From: Flavobacterium sp. GT3R68 | GTDB lineage: Bacteria; Bacteroidota; Bacteroidia; Flavobacteriales; Flavobacteriaceae | DNA: 64,000 bases | Reading direction: 5' to 3' | Assembly: GCF_007109225.1 (NCBI RefSeq) | Contig: NZ_VJZK01000005.1 | Span: 89,449-153,448 of the forward strand | In this document: in pieces, positions 56,773 to 64,000 of the stretch | Layout of the letters: every line of letters starts with the position of its first letter | Numbering within the stretch: position 1 is the stretch's first letter | The notes under the pieces: model-generated | What the model saw: the letters and a program-made list of their open reading frames with translations, nothing else | Database searches by the model: none | Told to the model about the DNA's origin: nothing | Translations under genes and position numbers: made by a program

Positions 56773-57741
56773 CTACGCAATCAAACCGATTGTTTTGGAA
56801 TGGGCAATAGCGACTTTACTATCCGAAAAATAACAAACCGCCACACCCAGGCTTTCCAGGTTTTTCAATGCCAACGAAGCTTTTTCTTTTTTAAGATCAC
56901 CAGTCTGTCTAATATAAACCGCCTTGACCGTAACCGGAAATATCTTGCAAATCGCTTCATATAAAAAAGGATCATGCTGCGAATCATCACCCAAAAGCAC
57001 ATACTGCAAATTAGGATAAAACTCCAGAATATGCTTGATCTTATCAAATTTATGGTTATGGTTTCCTCTGCCGGTAAAGAAAAAATCGCGCAAACTCGTC
57101 TTGATGTCCTTCAGCAGTAAAACAGCTCTCGGCAATTGATGGATTTCGGTAAACTTCACAATGAAACGGTACAGGTTCCATTCGCTGCTTGAAACATAAA
57201 AAAAAGCATTTTGCTCTGTTTTTTTATTTCTTCCGGACGAACTCAAAGCCTGGTAATGGGGAACCACATTTTCAAAAACTTTACGGTTATTGACATTTCG
57301 AAACAACAGCACATATAATTTCTTCAGAGGATTAAACGAATGCGAAACCAGAAACGTATCGTCGATATCGGAGATGATTCCCAAATTTCCTTTGTGAGGC
57401 CGAATATAACTCTCGGTAGTCGATATGGTTTCCGTATTGTAAATGATACTGACGGTATAATCAATCCAGCCGTATTGGTCAAATTGATCCAACGGCACGC
57501 AGAATTTAAAATAGCCATCATTCAATGCCTTAGTATGAATTTTTGTATCTTTATATTTCAGATAGACATCTGCATTCCCATGCGTTTTGGTCCGGAACAT
57601 CCGAATCACAGAAGTCGCATTTTTGAAGCTTTTTTTCTGAAAATCATATTCGTTTTGCGTAGTAGGCTTAAAGACATGGCCCATTACAATCAATTCCTGC
57701 TCGTTGGCATAACCACGGTATAATTTTAAAATAGGCTTCAT
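56773..57741 (-). CDS. APP1-type phosphatase (DUF2183), HAD-like
   Basis: A 322-residue protein of the APP1/DUF2183 family. The HAD-like catalytic motif DIDDT is at residues 125-129 (Asp125 and Asp127), followed by VSSSEWNLYRF and LLGDDSQHDPFLYEA with a second acidic cluster. The yeast homolog App1 converts phosphatidic acid to diacylglycerol. It is transcribed away from a diacylglycerol kinase gene 45 bases off, which fits a lipid cycle. Confidence 0.87.
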   Translation of the reverse strand: MKPILKLYRGYANEQELIVMGHVFKPTTQNEYDFQKKSFKNATSVIRMFRTKTHGNADVYLKYKDTKIHTKALNDGYFKFCVPLDQFDQYGWIDYTVSIIYNTETISTTESYIRPHKGNLGIISDIDDTFLVSHSFNPLKKLYVLLFRNVNNRKVFENVVPHYQALSSSGRNKKTEQNAFFYVSSSEWNLYRFIVKFTEIHQLPRAVLLLKDIKTSLRDFFFTGRGNHNHKFDKIKHILEFYPNLQYVLLGDDSQHDPFLYEAICKIFPVTVKAVYIRQTGDLKKEKASLALKNLESLGVAVCYFSDSKVAIAHSKTIGLIA

Positions 57742-57786
57742 TCAGTAAACTATTTTATATAGTGTCCTAAATTTAATTATTTTTTG

Positions 57787-58674
57787 ATGAATAACAGAAA
57801 TAAAGTGAAAAAGAATATTCTTTTAGTTGTCAATCCCATTTCAGGCGGTGTCGATAAAGTGGAACTTATCGAAACGGTGAAGCAGTATGCCGCGACAGTA
57901 CATCTGGAGATGATACAGTATGATACAACTGGAGAGGCTGATATTGCAAATATAAGAGCATTGTACGACAAATACAAACCGGAACGCATTCTGGTTGCCG
58001 GGGGCGATGGAACGATAAAATTAGTGGCCGAGGCGATGGAACATCATGATGTGATTCTCGGGGTTCTTCCGGCGGGCTCTGCCAATGGTTTTGCGGTCGA
58101 TTTAGATTTGCCGACTACTTTGGAAGAAAATTTAGAAATTGCCTTTCATAATAATTTCATGGAAATGGACATGATTGTCATCAATGGCAAAAAGAGTTTG
58201 CATTTGAGTGATTTGGGTATTAATGCGGAACTCATTAAAAATTATGAAAAAAGTGAAGTGCGTGGGAAATGGGGGTACGCTTTGCAGACTTTTACCACGT
58301 TAAATGAGTTGGAGGAACCTTTTACAGCTACCATTACGGCCAATAACAGAACAAGTACCTGCGTAGCCAGAATGATTGTTATTGCCAATTCTCAGAAATA
58401 CGGAACAGGCGTGACTATAAATCCTGACGGCGTGATGAATGATGGAAAATTTGAGCTGGTCATTTTAAAAAACCTGGATTTATTTATTTTCGGCAAAATT
58501 ATAACCGGTAACATTCCGGTAAATTTTGAAGATGTGGAGATTATTTCTACTGATAAAGCCACCATTGAAACCAGTTTCCCGGTCAGCTTCCAGATTGATG
58601 GCGAATATTGCGGTACCGAAACCAAACTCAATATAGACATTTTACACCAACAGATGAAAGTCGCCGTTCCTTAA
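57787..58674 (+). CDS. Diacylglycerol kinase family lipid kinase
   Basis: A 295-residue lipid kinase of the YegS/DAGK catalytic family. VNPISGG is at 15-21 and the nucleotide loop GGDGT at 72-76; a C-terminal beta domain follows (NPDGVMNDGKFELVI). It phosphorylates diacylglycerol or a sphingoid lipid. The start is the ATG at 57787 after an in-frame TTG. It is divergent from the APP1-like gene and ends directly against the next gene's stop codon. Confidence 0.9.
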   Translation: MNNRNKVKKNILLVVNPISGGVDKVELIETVKQYAATVHLEMIQYDTTGEADIANIRALYDKYKPERILVAGGDGTIKLVAEAMEHHDVILGVLPAGSANGFAVDLDLPTTLEENLEIAFHNNFMEMDMIVINGKKSLHLSDLGINAELIKNYEKSEVRGKWGYALQTFTTLNELEEPFTATITANNRTSTCVARMIVIANSQKYGTGVTINPDGVMNDGKFELVILKNLDLFIFGKIITGNIPVNFEDVEIISTDKATIETSFPVSFQIDGEYCGTETKLNIDILHQQMKVAVP

Positions 58675-59823
58675 TTATTTGAAAGGACTGCGTTCCTGCC
58701 AGACCATTTCAGGTTCGAGGTAACGGAATAATTTGGAGATAAATTTATTCAGTAAAAAATTGCTGTGCTTGATGAAGCCAAACATTTCAATTGGTTTTGA
58801 TCCCACAGAGCTTTTAATTTCTAACGCCGTTCTTGCAAAAATGATTCTTTTATAACCTTTTTTGACAGAATATCCAATCATATCATACAACATATTCAGG
58901 TACAGCATTTTTTCACGTTGGCAATTTTCATCATAACCCAGAAAGTAGGTGTCGATATCGGTGCCGTTTTTGATCAGGGTGTTGAACCCAATTAACTTGT
59001 CATCTTCAAAATAACCGTAAAAAAGAAAATCATGTCCTAATGATTTTTTAAAAGCTTCAAAATGATTCTCGGGCAGATAAAAAGTATTGAACGGTGCATT
59101 TTTGGCTACATCCATATATAACTCACTAATCCGATCATTGTGAGTGGTAATCTCCTCGAGGGATAATTTTTTTTTTGTAAGTCCTTCTGATTTTTTTCGG
59201 GCCCTTTTGTATTGATCGCGGTACTTTTTGCTTAAAGCGCCAACATAATCGTCAATAGATTGCCAGTTTTCCGGAATCTGGAAAATCATATTGGGTTGGG
59301 TCGTGAACTGAAAATAGGAGTCGAATTCAGGGACTTTATAATGCTTCGTCTGTTCAGAACTAAAATCCTTGAAAACAGTAATGTGGATTTTGCTGCCCTT
59401 TCTATGTAACTGGTGTGTAAGTTCCGTGACTGCTTTATCCAGTAAAACCAAGCCGTTTGAAACTGGTAATTTTTCTGAGAAACAGTACGCATTTTGGCCG
59501 GTCAGCATATTATTGCCTATAAACAACACATTCGAAGCAAAGTTCTTAAAAACAATAGTCCGGATTTTGGTTTTTAAACAATGATCCCGCTCACCAAAAG
59601 AACTGACATCGCTCAGGTTAATATATTGGGATAATGCCAAACCTACTAATTCCTCGTCATGGAACAGCCCAATAAAATGGCAAGTCATATTCTCCGGAGA
59701 AGAAACCTCAAGTACTTTCAAATAATTTCGGGAAAGGAAAATGTTACAGGCTGCTAAATCATCCCAATGGGATGGGAGTTCGGAGACAGACCGGAAAATT
59801 TTAAAACTAGCAGTAGCAATCAA
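58675..59823 (-). CDS. GNAT-like acyltransferase of the FemAB/peptidogalycan type
   Basis: A 382-residue protein of the large two-domain GNAT-like group annotated as peptidogalycan biosynthesis/recognition. Visible marks are ALSKKYRDQYKRARKK near the centre and FYGYFEDDKLIGFNTLIKNG with FLGYDEN, the GNAT-like core. No signal peptide. The acyl donor and acceptor are unknown. Its stop codon abuts that of the lipid kinase with no terminator in between. Confidence 0.75.
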   Translation of the reverse strand: MIATASFKIFRSVSELPSHWDDLAACNIFLSRNYLKVLEVSSPENMTCHFIGLFHDEELVGLALSQYINLSDVSSFGERDHCLKTKIRTIVFKNFASNVLFIGNNMLTGQNAYCFSEKLPVSNGLVLLDKAVTELTHQLHRKGSKIHITVFKDFSSEQTKHYKVPEFDSYFQFTTQPNMIFQIPENWQSIDDYVGALSKKYRDQYKRARKKSEGLTKKKLSLEEITTHNDRISELYMDVAKNAPFNTFYLPENHFEAFKKSLGHDFLFYGYFEDDKLIGFNTLIKNGTDIDTYFLGYDENCQREKMLYLNMLYDMIGYSVKKGYKRIIFARTALEIKSSVGSKPIEMFGFIKHSNFLLNKFISKLFRYLEPEMVWQERSPFK

Positions 59824-59902
59824 ATGAAGGAGAATTAGTATTTGTTAAAATTAGTATTTAAAGTTAAATCAGAAAACAATTATACCAATTTTAACTAACT
59901 TT

Positions 59903-60196
59903 ATGAAAAACCAAACGATGACTACATACGATAAAGAAAACGCTCTGCCCTTATTGGCGGATTTGCCGGATTGGGAATTTAAGAATGACGGGATTGAAAA
60001 GAAATTTAAGTTTCAAAATTTTACCGACGCTTTGGGTTTTATTGTCAAAGTCGGAATTCAGGCAGAAAAAATGAATCATCATCCCGAACTTTTCAATGTC
60101 TATAATAAAGTGGACATCCGTTTGAGCACCCATGATTCTGGCGGGGTAACCGACAAAGATTTTAAATTGGCTTCCAAAATTGAGGAACTGTTATAA
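59903..60196 (+). CDS. phhB: 4a-hydroxytetrahydrobiopterin dehydratase
   Basis: A 97-residue pterin-4a-carbinolamine dehydratase, recycling the pterin cofactor of aromatic hydroxylases; in many bacteria it also participates in molybdopterin-type metabolism. The signature E-x(3)-HHPE-x(5)-Y...D is complete ([25 protein letters not shown]). The start could also be the Met at residue 6 (59918). A terminator follows at once. Confidence 0.93.
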   Translation: MKNQTMTTYDKENALPLLADLPDWEFKNDGIEKKFKFQNFTDALGFIVKVGIQAEKMNHHPELFNVYNKVDIRLSTHDSGGVTDKDFKLASKIEELL

Positions 60197-60231
60197 AAAA
60201 ATCCCGCTCTTTACAGGCGGGATTTTATATA
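60197..60231. terminator. Bidirectional terminator between phhB and DUF1761 genes
   Basis: Stem aaatcccgc / gcgggattt with A and T flanks between two convergent genes. Confidence 0.85.
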
Positions 60232-60244
60232 AAATATATTTGTT

Positions 60245-60727
60245 TTATTGCCAGCCGCAAACAATGCCTCCCATAATCGTACAGCACACTACCCAAAATC
60301 CTCCGGATATCAGCGTGTATTTCCAGGATTTTTTTTCAAACAATGCATTGGTTCCAATAACTGGTAGGGCAAAAAATAATCCTGACATAAAACCATGCAA
60401 CATTCCGTGTTTGAAAGTCCGGTAAGTCTGACCATAATCAGCCATAAACGCAGCGTAAGATGGTTTTGCAGCTGTAGGATCTCCGCCAACCATACCAAGA
60501 GCACCAAATTGGTGTATGGTTAACATTTGTAAAATAAAGGAAATGAAAAAAGCATAAAGCACGGCCATTCCAAAAATCATGACCATGTTACTGCCTTTCA
60601 TTTTCTCTTCCGTCAGCCCCGTTTCCCGCATCCAGATTGTTCCAAAAACTTTTGGGTTATACCAAATGAATCCTACAACAAGTGTCGATAACGCAGCTAC
60701 TAAAAGGGCTAAAAAATTAATTTCCAT
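60245..60727 (-). CDS. DUF1761 membrane protein
   Basis: A 160-residue polytopic protein with four membrane helices and the family's N-terminal VGFIWYNPKVFGTIWMRETG motif. Function unknown. A good promoter box lies 27 bases upstream. Confidence 0.85.
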   Translation of the reverse strand: MEINFLALLVAALSTLVVGFIWYNPKVFGTIWMRETGLTEEKMKGSNMVMIFGMAVLYAFFISFILQMLTIHQFGALGMVGGDPTAAKPSYAAFMADYGQTYRTFKHGMLHGFMSGLFFALPVIGTNALFEKKSWKYTLISGGFWVVCCTIMGGIVCGWQ

Positions 60728-60753
60728 AAGTTAATTTGTTTGGTTAGTGTAAT

Positions 60754-60761
60754 CAAATGTA
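60754..60761 (-). promoter_or_regulatory. Bacteroidota -7 box for the DUF1761 gene
   Basis: The minus strand reads TACATTTG, with TTG 18 bases further upstream. Confidence 0.68.
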
Positions 60762-60944
60762 GTAAATAATTTATAAAAACAATACGATGTCTGACTTCAG
60801 AATTATAAAAACGAAAAGGCCTAATATGGGCATGTAAGAAATTTAATATACCTTAAATTTTTATGTGTATTTCATCGATTTTTTTTGTTGGTTGTTAAAA
60901 TTTGTTTTAAATTCCAGTAATATTAACATAATGTTTACATTAAT

Positions 60945-61796
60945 ATGAAAAAAATAATTTGCTCATTTTTAATGTTTTTTATATCTTTTGCATTGCTGGC
61001 GGCGGTGTCGCCGTCTGAAAGAAACGCATTGATTCAATTGCATAAAAGCACCCATGGAAAAGAGTGGAGGGTGAAATGGGATTTAAATGCTCCAATATCA
61101 ACCTGGTATGGTGTGAAACTTCAGGATGATAAAGTAGTGGGTTTGGATTTGTCCGATAATAACCTGGTGGGGAAACTGCCAAAGGAAATCACGCAATTGG
61201 TTTACCTTCAAAAACTGAATTTATTTAAAAATGAAATTTCAGGCAATATACCCTTTATGATCGGCGATTTAAAATTATTAAAAATGCTGAATCTGGCCTT
61301 CAATAAATTATCCGGAAAAATACCTGCTTCTATCATTAATTCTACAGCATTGCAAACAGTAGAACTTTATATGAATCAGCTTACCGGAGAACTGCCTGCG
61401 GAAATCGGCCAATTAAATCAGTTACAGAAACTTTCCCTGTTCAATAATGAGATCGAAGGACAGATTCCAAGTTCTCTGTATAATTTAAGGGCCTTGAAAA
61501 CATTACTGTTGAGCAGCAATAAATTCAGCGGTAAATTAAGTAATGAAATTGCAAACCTTAACAAATTGGAAAACTTGAGTTTGTTTGAAAATAATATGGA
61601 AGGTCAGGTGCCAGCGAGTTTAGAGAAATTAACCAATCTGAAAGAATTGAATATTTCTTATAATAAATTTACCGGTTCGGTTTCTGAGAATTTAGCCAAA
61701 CTCGATGCGTTGAATATGACGATGATAAATGAGAATGGAGTTGCAGCAAATTTGAAAGTTAACCTGAATATCAATATTGCAGTAGCAGAAGAATAG
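60945..61796 (+). CDS. Exported leucine-rich repeat protein
   Basis: A 283-residue protein with a signal peptide (residues 1-19, ending LLAAV) and about eight plant-type leucine-rich repeats of 23-24 residues (LDLSDNNLVGKLPKEITQL, LNLFKNEISGNIPFMIGDL and so on), preceded by a cap segment with the W in KEWRVKWDLN. LRR arrays bind proteins. It has no type IX sorting domain, so it is either periplasmic or anchored by an unknown route. A terminator follows. Confidence 0.88.
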   Translation: MKKIICSFLMFFISFALLAAVSPSERNALIQLHKSTHGKEWRVKWDLNAPISTWYGVKLQDDKVVGLDLSDNNLVGKLPKEITQLVYLQKLNLFKNEISGNIPFMIGDLKLLKMLNLAFNKLSGKIPASIINSTALQTVELYMNQLTGELPAEIGQLNQLQKLSLFNNEIEGQIPSSLYNLRALKTLLLSSNKFSGKLSNEIANLNKLENLSLFENNMEGQVPASLEKLTNLKELNISYNKFTGSVSENLAKLDALNMTMINENGVAANLKVNLNINIAVAEE

Positions 61797-61821
61797 TTAC
61801 GTTAGTTATATATAAGTGCGG

Positions 61822-61853
61822 AAGTCTTATTTTGGTTAAAAATAAGGCTTTTT
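61822..61853 (+). terminator. Terminator after the LRR gene
   Basis: Stem aagtcttatttt / aaaataaggctt (one G-U) followed by a short T run. Confidence 0.75.
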
Positions 61854-61905
61854 GCGTTTGTAGAAGAACGTTTTAGGTATATAAAAACATCAAAAAATTA
61901 AATAT

Positions 61906-62076
61906 ATGAAGCCTTCAGCACCAAAGAATATTACCTGGATTATAGGATTGATTTGCGGGATATTTGGAATTATTGGACATTTTACACAAATTCAAATTTT
62001 AACAGAACATAGTTTCACGCTATTGCTTATTGGTTTCGTTGTTTTGGCAGTAGGGACTACGGTAAAAGGAATTTAA
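61906..62076 (+). CDS. Small membrane protein, 56 residues
   Basis: ATG to TAA encodes 56 residues with two membrane helices (about 9-26, ITWIIGLICGIFGIIGHF, and 36-50, SFTLLLIGFVVLAVG). I do not recognise a named family, but such short two-helix proteins are frequent in Flavobacterium. The frame stays open for 24 further codons after the TAA, mostly hydrophobic (SLILGGLLSLLLL), which may be chance or a former longer protein. Confidence 0.6.
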   Translation: MKPSAPKNITWIIGLICGIFGIIGHFTQIQILTEHSFTLLLIGFVVLAVGTTVKGI

Positions 62077-62167
62077 AGTTTAATACTTGGCGGTTTATTA
62101 TCGCTGTTATTATTGAATCAATCATTATTTAAAAGGAGTAAATACCGGTAAAATAAGTTATAAAAAA

Positions 62168-63076
62168 TTACTTTTTATCGGTACTCAAATCAAAGCGATA
62201 AATGGCTTCTACCTTTAAAAGGATGGTGTTTGATTTGTCCTCCAAGAATAGGGTCCGGTTATCGCCAAATTTTAATGCCAGAATTTGTAAATCAAGCTTC
62301 TGATCAATTGGGTATATTCTAAACTCGTTTAAAGTATATCCCATTTTTAAGCGCAAAAGAACTTTTTTGCCGAACAAGCCTTTTTGAATATAAGCAGAAA
62401 AATCTATCGAATTATTTTCAACATACTTGGAACGAATATTGTCAGTGGTCAGTTTGTAACTATTTCCATGGCCCAGAAAATCAACACCAATTTTGGTTTT
62501 ATCAGTCAAACGATAATTGACATCCGCATCATTCGGTAATAAAAAATTCATCTCGAAGCGTTCATTTGGACTGTGGTAATAGAGGCCAATAATTGGAGTC
62601 ATCGAAATGCCATAAGCTTCACTACTGCCGTAAAGTCCAATACTATAGCCAAAATTTTTGTTTCTTTTATATTTTAATAAAGCCGTTCCTCCCAAGTAAA
62701 TATCTTCACTACTCAGGTGGATATAATCGGATGCGACCTTTGGCATAAAAAGATATATTCCACTCCAGTGTTTGGAATGATTTATTCGTAGACCCACTCT
62801 TAAATTTGTGGAATATAAATGATTGTTATTGGAATCAGGAAACAATTGTAAGTTGTAGCTGCTGAAATTTACCCAAGTTATAGCAGTATATTTTTTATTT
62901 AAAACAATTGGTAAAATTAGATTCGTTTGAAATGTGGATATGCTGGTATTAACAGATGAATTTTCAAAAGTTGTTTCTTGCGATTTTCCATAATTTATGG
63001 AAAACACGTCGATGTATTCTTGACTACTACATAAAAAAGGCAGTAATAAAAATAACAATTGGATTATTATTTTCAT
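62168..63076 (-). CDS. DUF6268-like outer membrane beta-barrel protein
   Basis: A protein of 302 residues with a signal peptide (residues 1-18, ending FLCSSQ) and a body of alternating strands rich in Tyr and Asn (FSINYGKSQE; YHSPNERFEMNFLLPNDADVNYRLTDK). It resembles the DUF6268 family of outer membrane barrels. A longer reading starts with a TTG at 63097; the ATG at 63076 is preferred. The 385 bp upstream of it (63077-63461) hold no gene that I can support. Confidence 0.72.
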   Translation of the reverse strand: MKIIIQLLFLLLPFLCSSQEYIDVFSINYGKSQETTFENSSVNTSISTFQTNLILPIVLNKKYTAITWVNFSSYNLQLFPDSNNNHLYSTNLRVGLRINHSKHWSGIYLFMPKVASDYIHLSSEDIYLGGTALLKYKRNKNFGYSIGLYGSSEAYGISMTPIIGLYYHSPNERFEMNFLLPNDADVNYRLTDKTKIGVDFLGHGNSYKLTTDNIRSKYVENNSIDFSAYIQKGLFGKKVLLRLKMGYTLNEFRIYPIDQKLDLQILALKFGDNRTLFLEDKSNTILLKVEAIYRFDLSTDKK

Positions 63077-63426
63077 TTTATAAAATTTGATGTTCAATTA
63101 TTTCAAAATTTTCATTCTTAAAATTGGTATTTACATCTGATGATTATTATTATTAATCGTCGATCCTGATCTTGTTTTAAGATTTAAACATAAAGTTATT
63201 GATTTCTAACACATTAATTATTATATAATAATGTAAAACATTTACACAAATCAAATATTTATAGAGACATTGAGTCACAGTTTTTTGTTTGAATCATCCA
63301 GTTGTTTTTGAAATGCGCATCCAGGATTAGAATATTTGATTAAAATTGTGGCAGTGGAAAAGTTTGCTGTGCCTGCGGTATTAGTGAAATATTAAATGAT
63401 TGATCGTAGGAGGTATGATATAAAAC

Positions 63427-63457
63427 AAAAAAACCACCAACTTTCGTTGATGGTTTT
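63427..63457 (-). terminator. Terminator following the partial tRNA
   Basis: Stem aaaaccaccaac / gttgatggtttt (one G-U) with a T run on the minus strand, directly after the partial tRNA. It is what remains of a third tRNA transcription unit. Confidence 0.82.
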
Positions 63458-63462
63458 TCTAG

Positions 63463-63510
63463 TAGCGGGAACAGGACTCGAACCTGTGTCCGCCGCGGCG
63501 GATATGAGCC
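63463..63510 (-). pseudogene. 3' half of an initiator tRNA
   Basis: On the minus strand the sequence GGCTCATA, then a 14-base GC-rich palindrome (TCCGCCGCGGCGGA), then the complete T arm, acceptor 3' strand and discriminator of the initiator tRNA, identical to the intact copies from CACAGG to CCCGCTA. The 5' half and the normal 3' anticodon-stem strand (ACCCGA) are missing. It retains a downstream terminator. The partial gene cannot fold as a tRNA. Confidence 0.85.
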
Positions 63511-63513
63511 AAA

Positions 63514-63768
63514 TTATAAGTTTTGAATAATATGTTGGATAAATTCTCTGCCTATTCCGGATTTTAGATATTTCTCTCTTTGCATGGCATCAGATTTAGA
63601 ATTGAAAAACTCAACATAAATTACTTCCCAAGGCCTAAATTTTAAAGTATATCCTTTTGTTTCAAGGAAATTATGAGATTTATACCTTTGAATTAGGTTA
63701 GAAGTAAATCCGGTATAATTTTTTTTGGATTTTTCGGAATATAAAATGTAAACGACAAATCCATCCAT
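63514..63768 (-). CDS. GIY-YIG nuclease domain protein between tRNA sequences
   Basis: An 84-residue stand-alone GIY-YIG nuclease. VYIL (residues 6-9) and YTG (18-20) form the name motif, Arg28 and His32 lie on the following helix, and Glu65 (QREKYLK) is the metal-binding acid, so the catalytic set appears complete. It begins 12 bases after the terminator of an intact initiator tRNA and its stop codon is 3 bases before a partial one. No promoter box is seen. It may be a small selfish nuclease or a domesticated repair nuclease. Confidence 0.88.
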   Translation of the reverse strand: MDGFVVYILYSEKSKKNYTGFTSNLIQRYKSHNFLETKGYTLKFRPWEVIYVEFFNSKSDAMQREKYLKSGIGREFIQHIIQNL

Positions 63769-63780
63769 ATTATGTAAATA

Positions 63781-63808
63781 AAAAAAGCTTCACATTGCTG
63801 TGAAGCTT
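63781..63808 (-). terminator. Terminator of the initiator tRNA pair
   Basis: Perfect 10-bp stem aagcttcaca / tgtgaagctt, then a T run on the minus strand, 6 bases after the first intact tRNA's 3' end. Confidence 0.87.
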
Positions 63809-63814
63809 ACTTAG

Positions 63815-63887
63815 TAGCGGGAACAGGACTCGAACCTGTGACCTTCGGGTTATGAGCCCGACGAGCTGCCTACTGCTCTATCCCGCG
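63815..63887 (-). tRNA. Initiator tRNA-fMet (CAT), copy 1
   Basis: A 73-nt cloverleaf on the minus strand: acceptor CGCGGGA/TCCCGCT with unpaired C1-U72, D stem GAGC/GCTC, anticodon stem TCGGG/CCCGA with loop CTCATAA, T stem ACAGG/CCTGT. The 1-72 mismatch and three G-C pairs beside the anticodon loop mark the initiator. CCA is not encoded (ACTA follows). Confidence 0.95.
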
Positions 63888-63921
63888 ATGTACGGTTTGT
63901 AATTCAATAAAGGCTACTTAG

Positions 63922-63994
63922 TAGCGGGAACAGGACTCGAACCTGTGACCTTCGGGTTATGAGCCCGACGAGCTGCCTACTGCTCTATCCCGCG
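63922..63994 (-). tRNA. Initiator tRNA-fMet (CAT), copy 2
   Basis: Identical in sequence to copy 1 and spaced 34 bp from it on the same strand. The start of the flank (atgta) is also shared, so the 107-bp unit is a tandem duplication. The window ends 6 bases beyond. Confidence 0.95.
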
Positions 63995-64000
63995 ATGTAT

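Noticed and set aside
63398..63531. Plus-strand frame through the tRNA remnant (ATG near 63398)
   Set aside because: It is the antisense of tRNA sequence, a common source of false small proteins.

Overview
The window is a contiguous piece of a low-GC chromosome from a Bacteroidota bacterium, almost certainly a Flavobacterium or close relative. The evidence is the gliding and type IX secretion genes (gldB, gldC, gldK-gldL-gldM-gldN), the family-specific exosortase xrtF pair, a short RpoD, a protein with a type IX C-terminal sorting signal, and Bacteroidota-type promoter -7 boxes (TAnnTTTG) in front of at least a dozen genes. Shine-Dalgarno sequences are nearly absent, as is usual in this phylum. 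Gene density is high, and I saw no prophage, insertion sequence or CRISPR array.

Layout. 1-2.7 kb: the 3' part of gldB, then gldC, and on the minus strand the GTPase engB and an alpha/beta hydrolase. 2.9-18.7 kb: a complete division and cell wall cluster mraZ-rsmH-ftsL-ftsI-murE-mraY-murD-ftsW-murG-murC-ftsQ-ftsA-ftsZ, without murF or ddl, preceded by a clear MraZ operator of phased GTGGTA boxes. 18.8-29.3 kb: a YqeY-like protein, tRNA-Arg(TCG), a 1003-residue repeat protein exported by type IX secretion, an MtfA-like peptidase, a CBS protein, rpe, rpoD, pnp, rpsO and a free-methionine-sulfoxide reductase. 29.4-33.3 kb: xrtF with its membrane partner, then a three-gene set (Cys-rich small protein, TonB-dependent receptor, HMA protein) that looks like metal, probably copper, acquisition. 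33.5-44.3 kb: a DedA protein, a large MG2/plug-like surface protein, and on the minus strand the series miaB, a 38-residue membrane protein, a sigma-54-type activator, a lipoprotein, lptE, a TPR protein, secG, groES and groEL. 44.6-53.1 kb: topA, an arginase-fold protein that has lost metal ligands, then gldKLMN, the core of the type IX secretion and gliding motor. 53.2-62 kb: mixed housekeeping genes including an ABC-F ATPase and a divergent pair of lipid enzymes (APP1-type phosphatase and diacylglycerol kinase). 61-64 kb: an LRR protein, a 56-residue membrane protein, an outer membrane barrel protein, and a tRNA locus.

The most unusual place is the right end. Two intact tandem initiator tRNA genes are followed, in their own direction, by a tiny GIY-YIG nuclease gene and then by the 3' half of a third initiator tRNA that keeps its own terminator. 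The nuclease ORF is thus bracketed by direct repeats of the tRNA 3' half, which suggests a minimal nuclease element acting at an initiator tRNA gene. Other points of interest are the degenerate arginase beside gldK, the metal-uptake trio, interspersed hairpin repeats, and terminators that run straight into the next gene's promoter.
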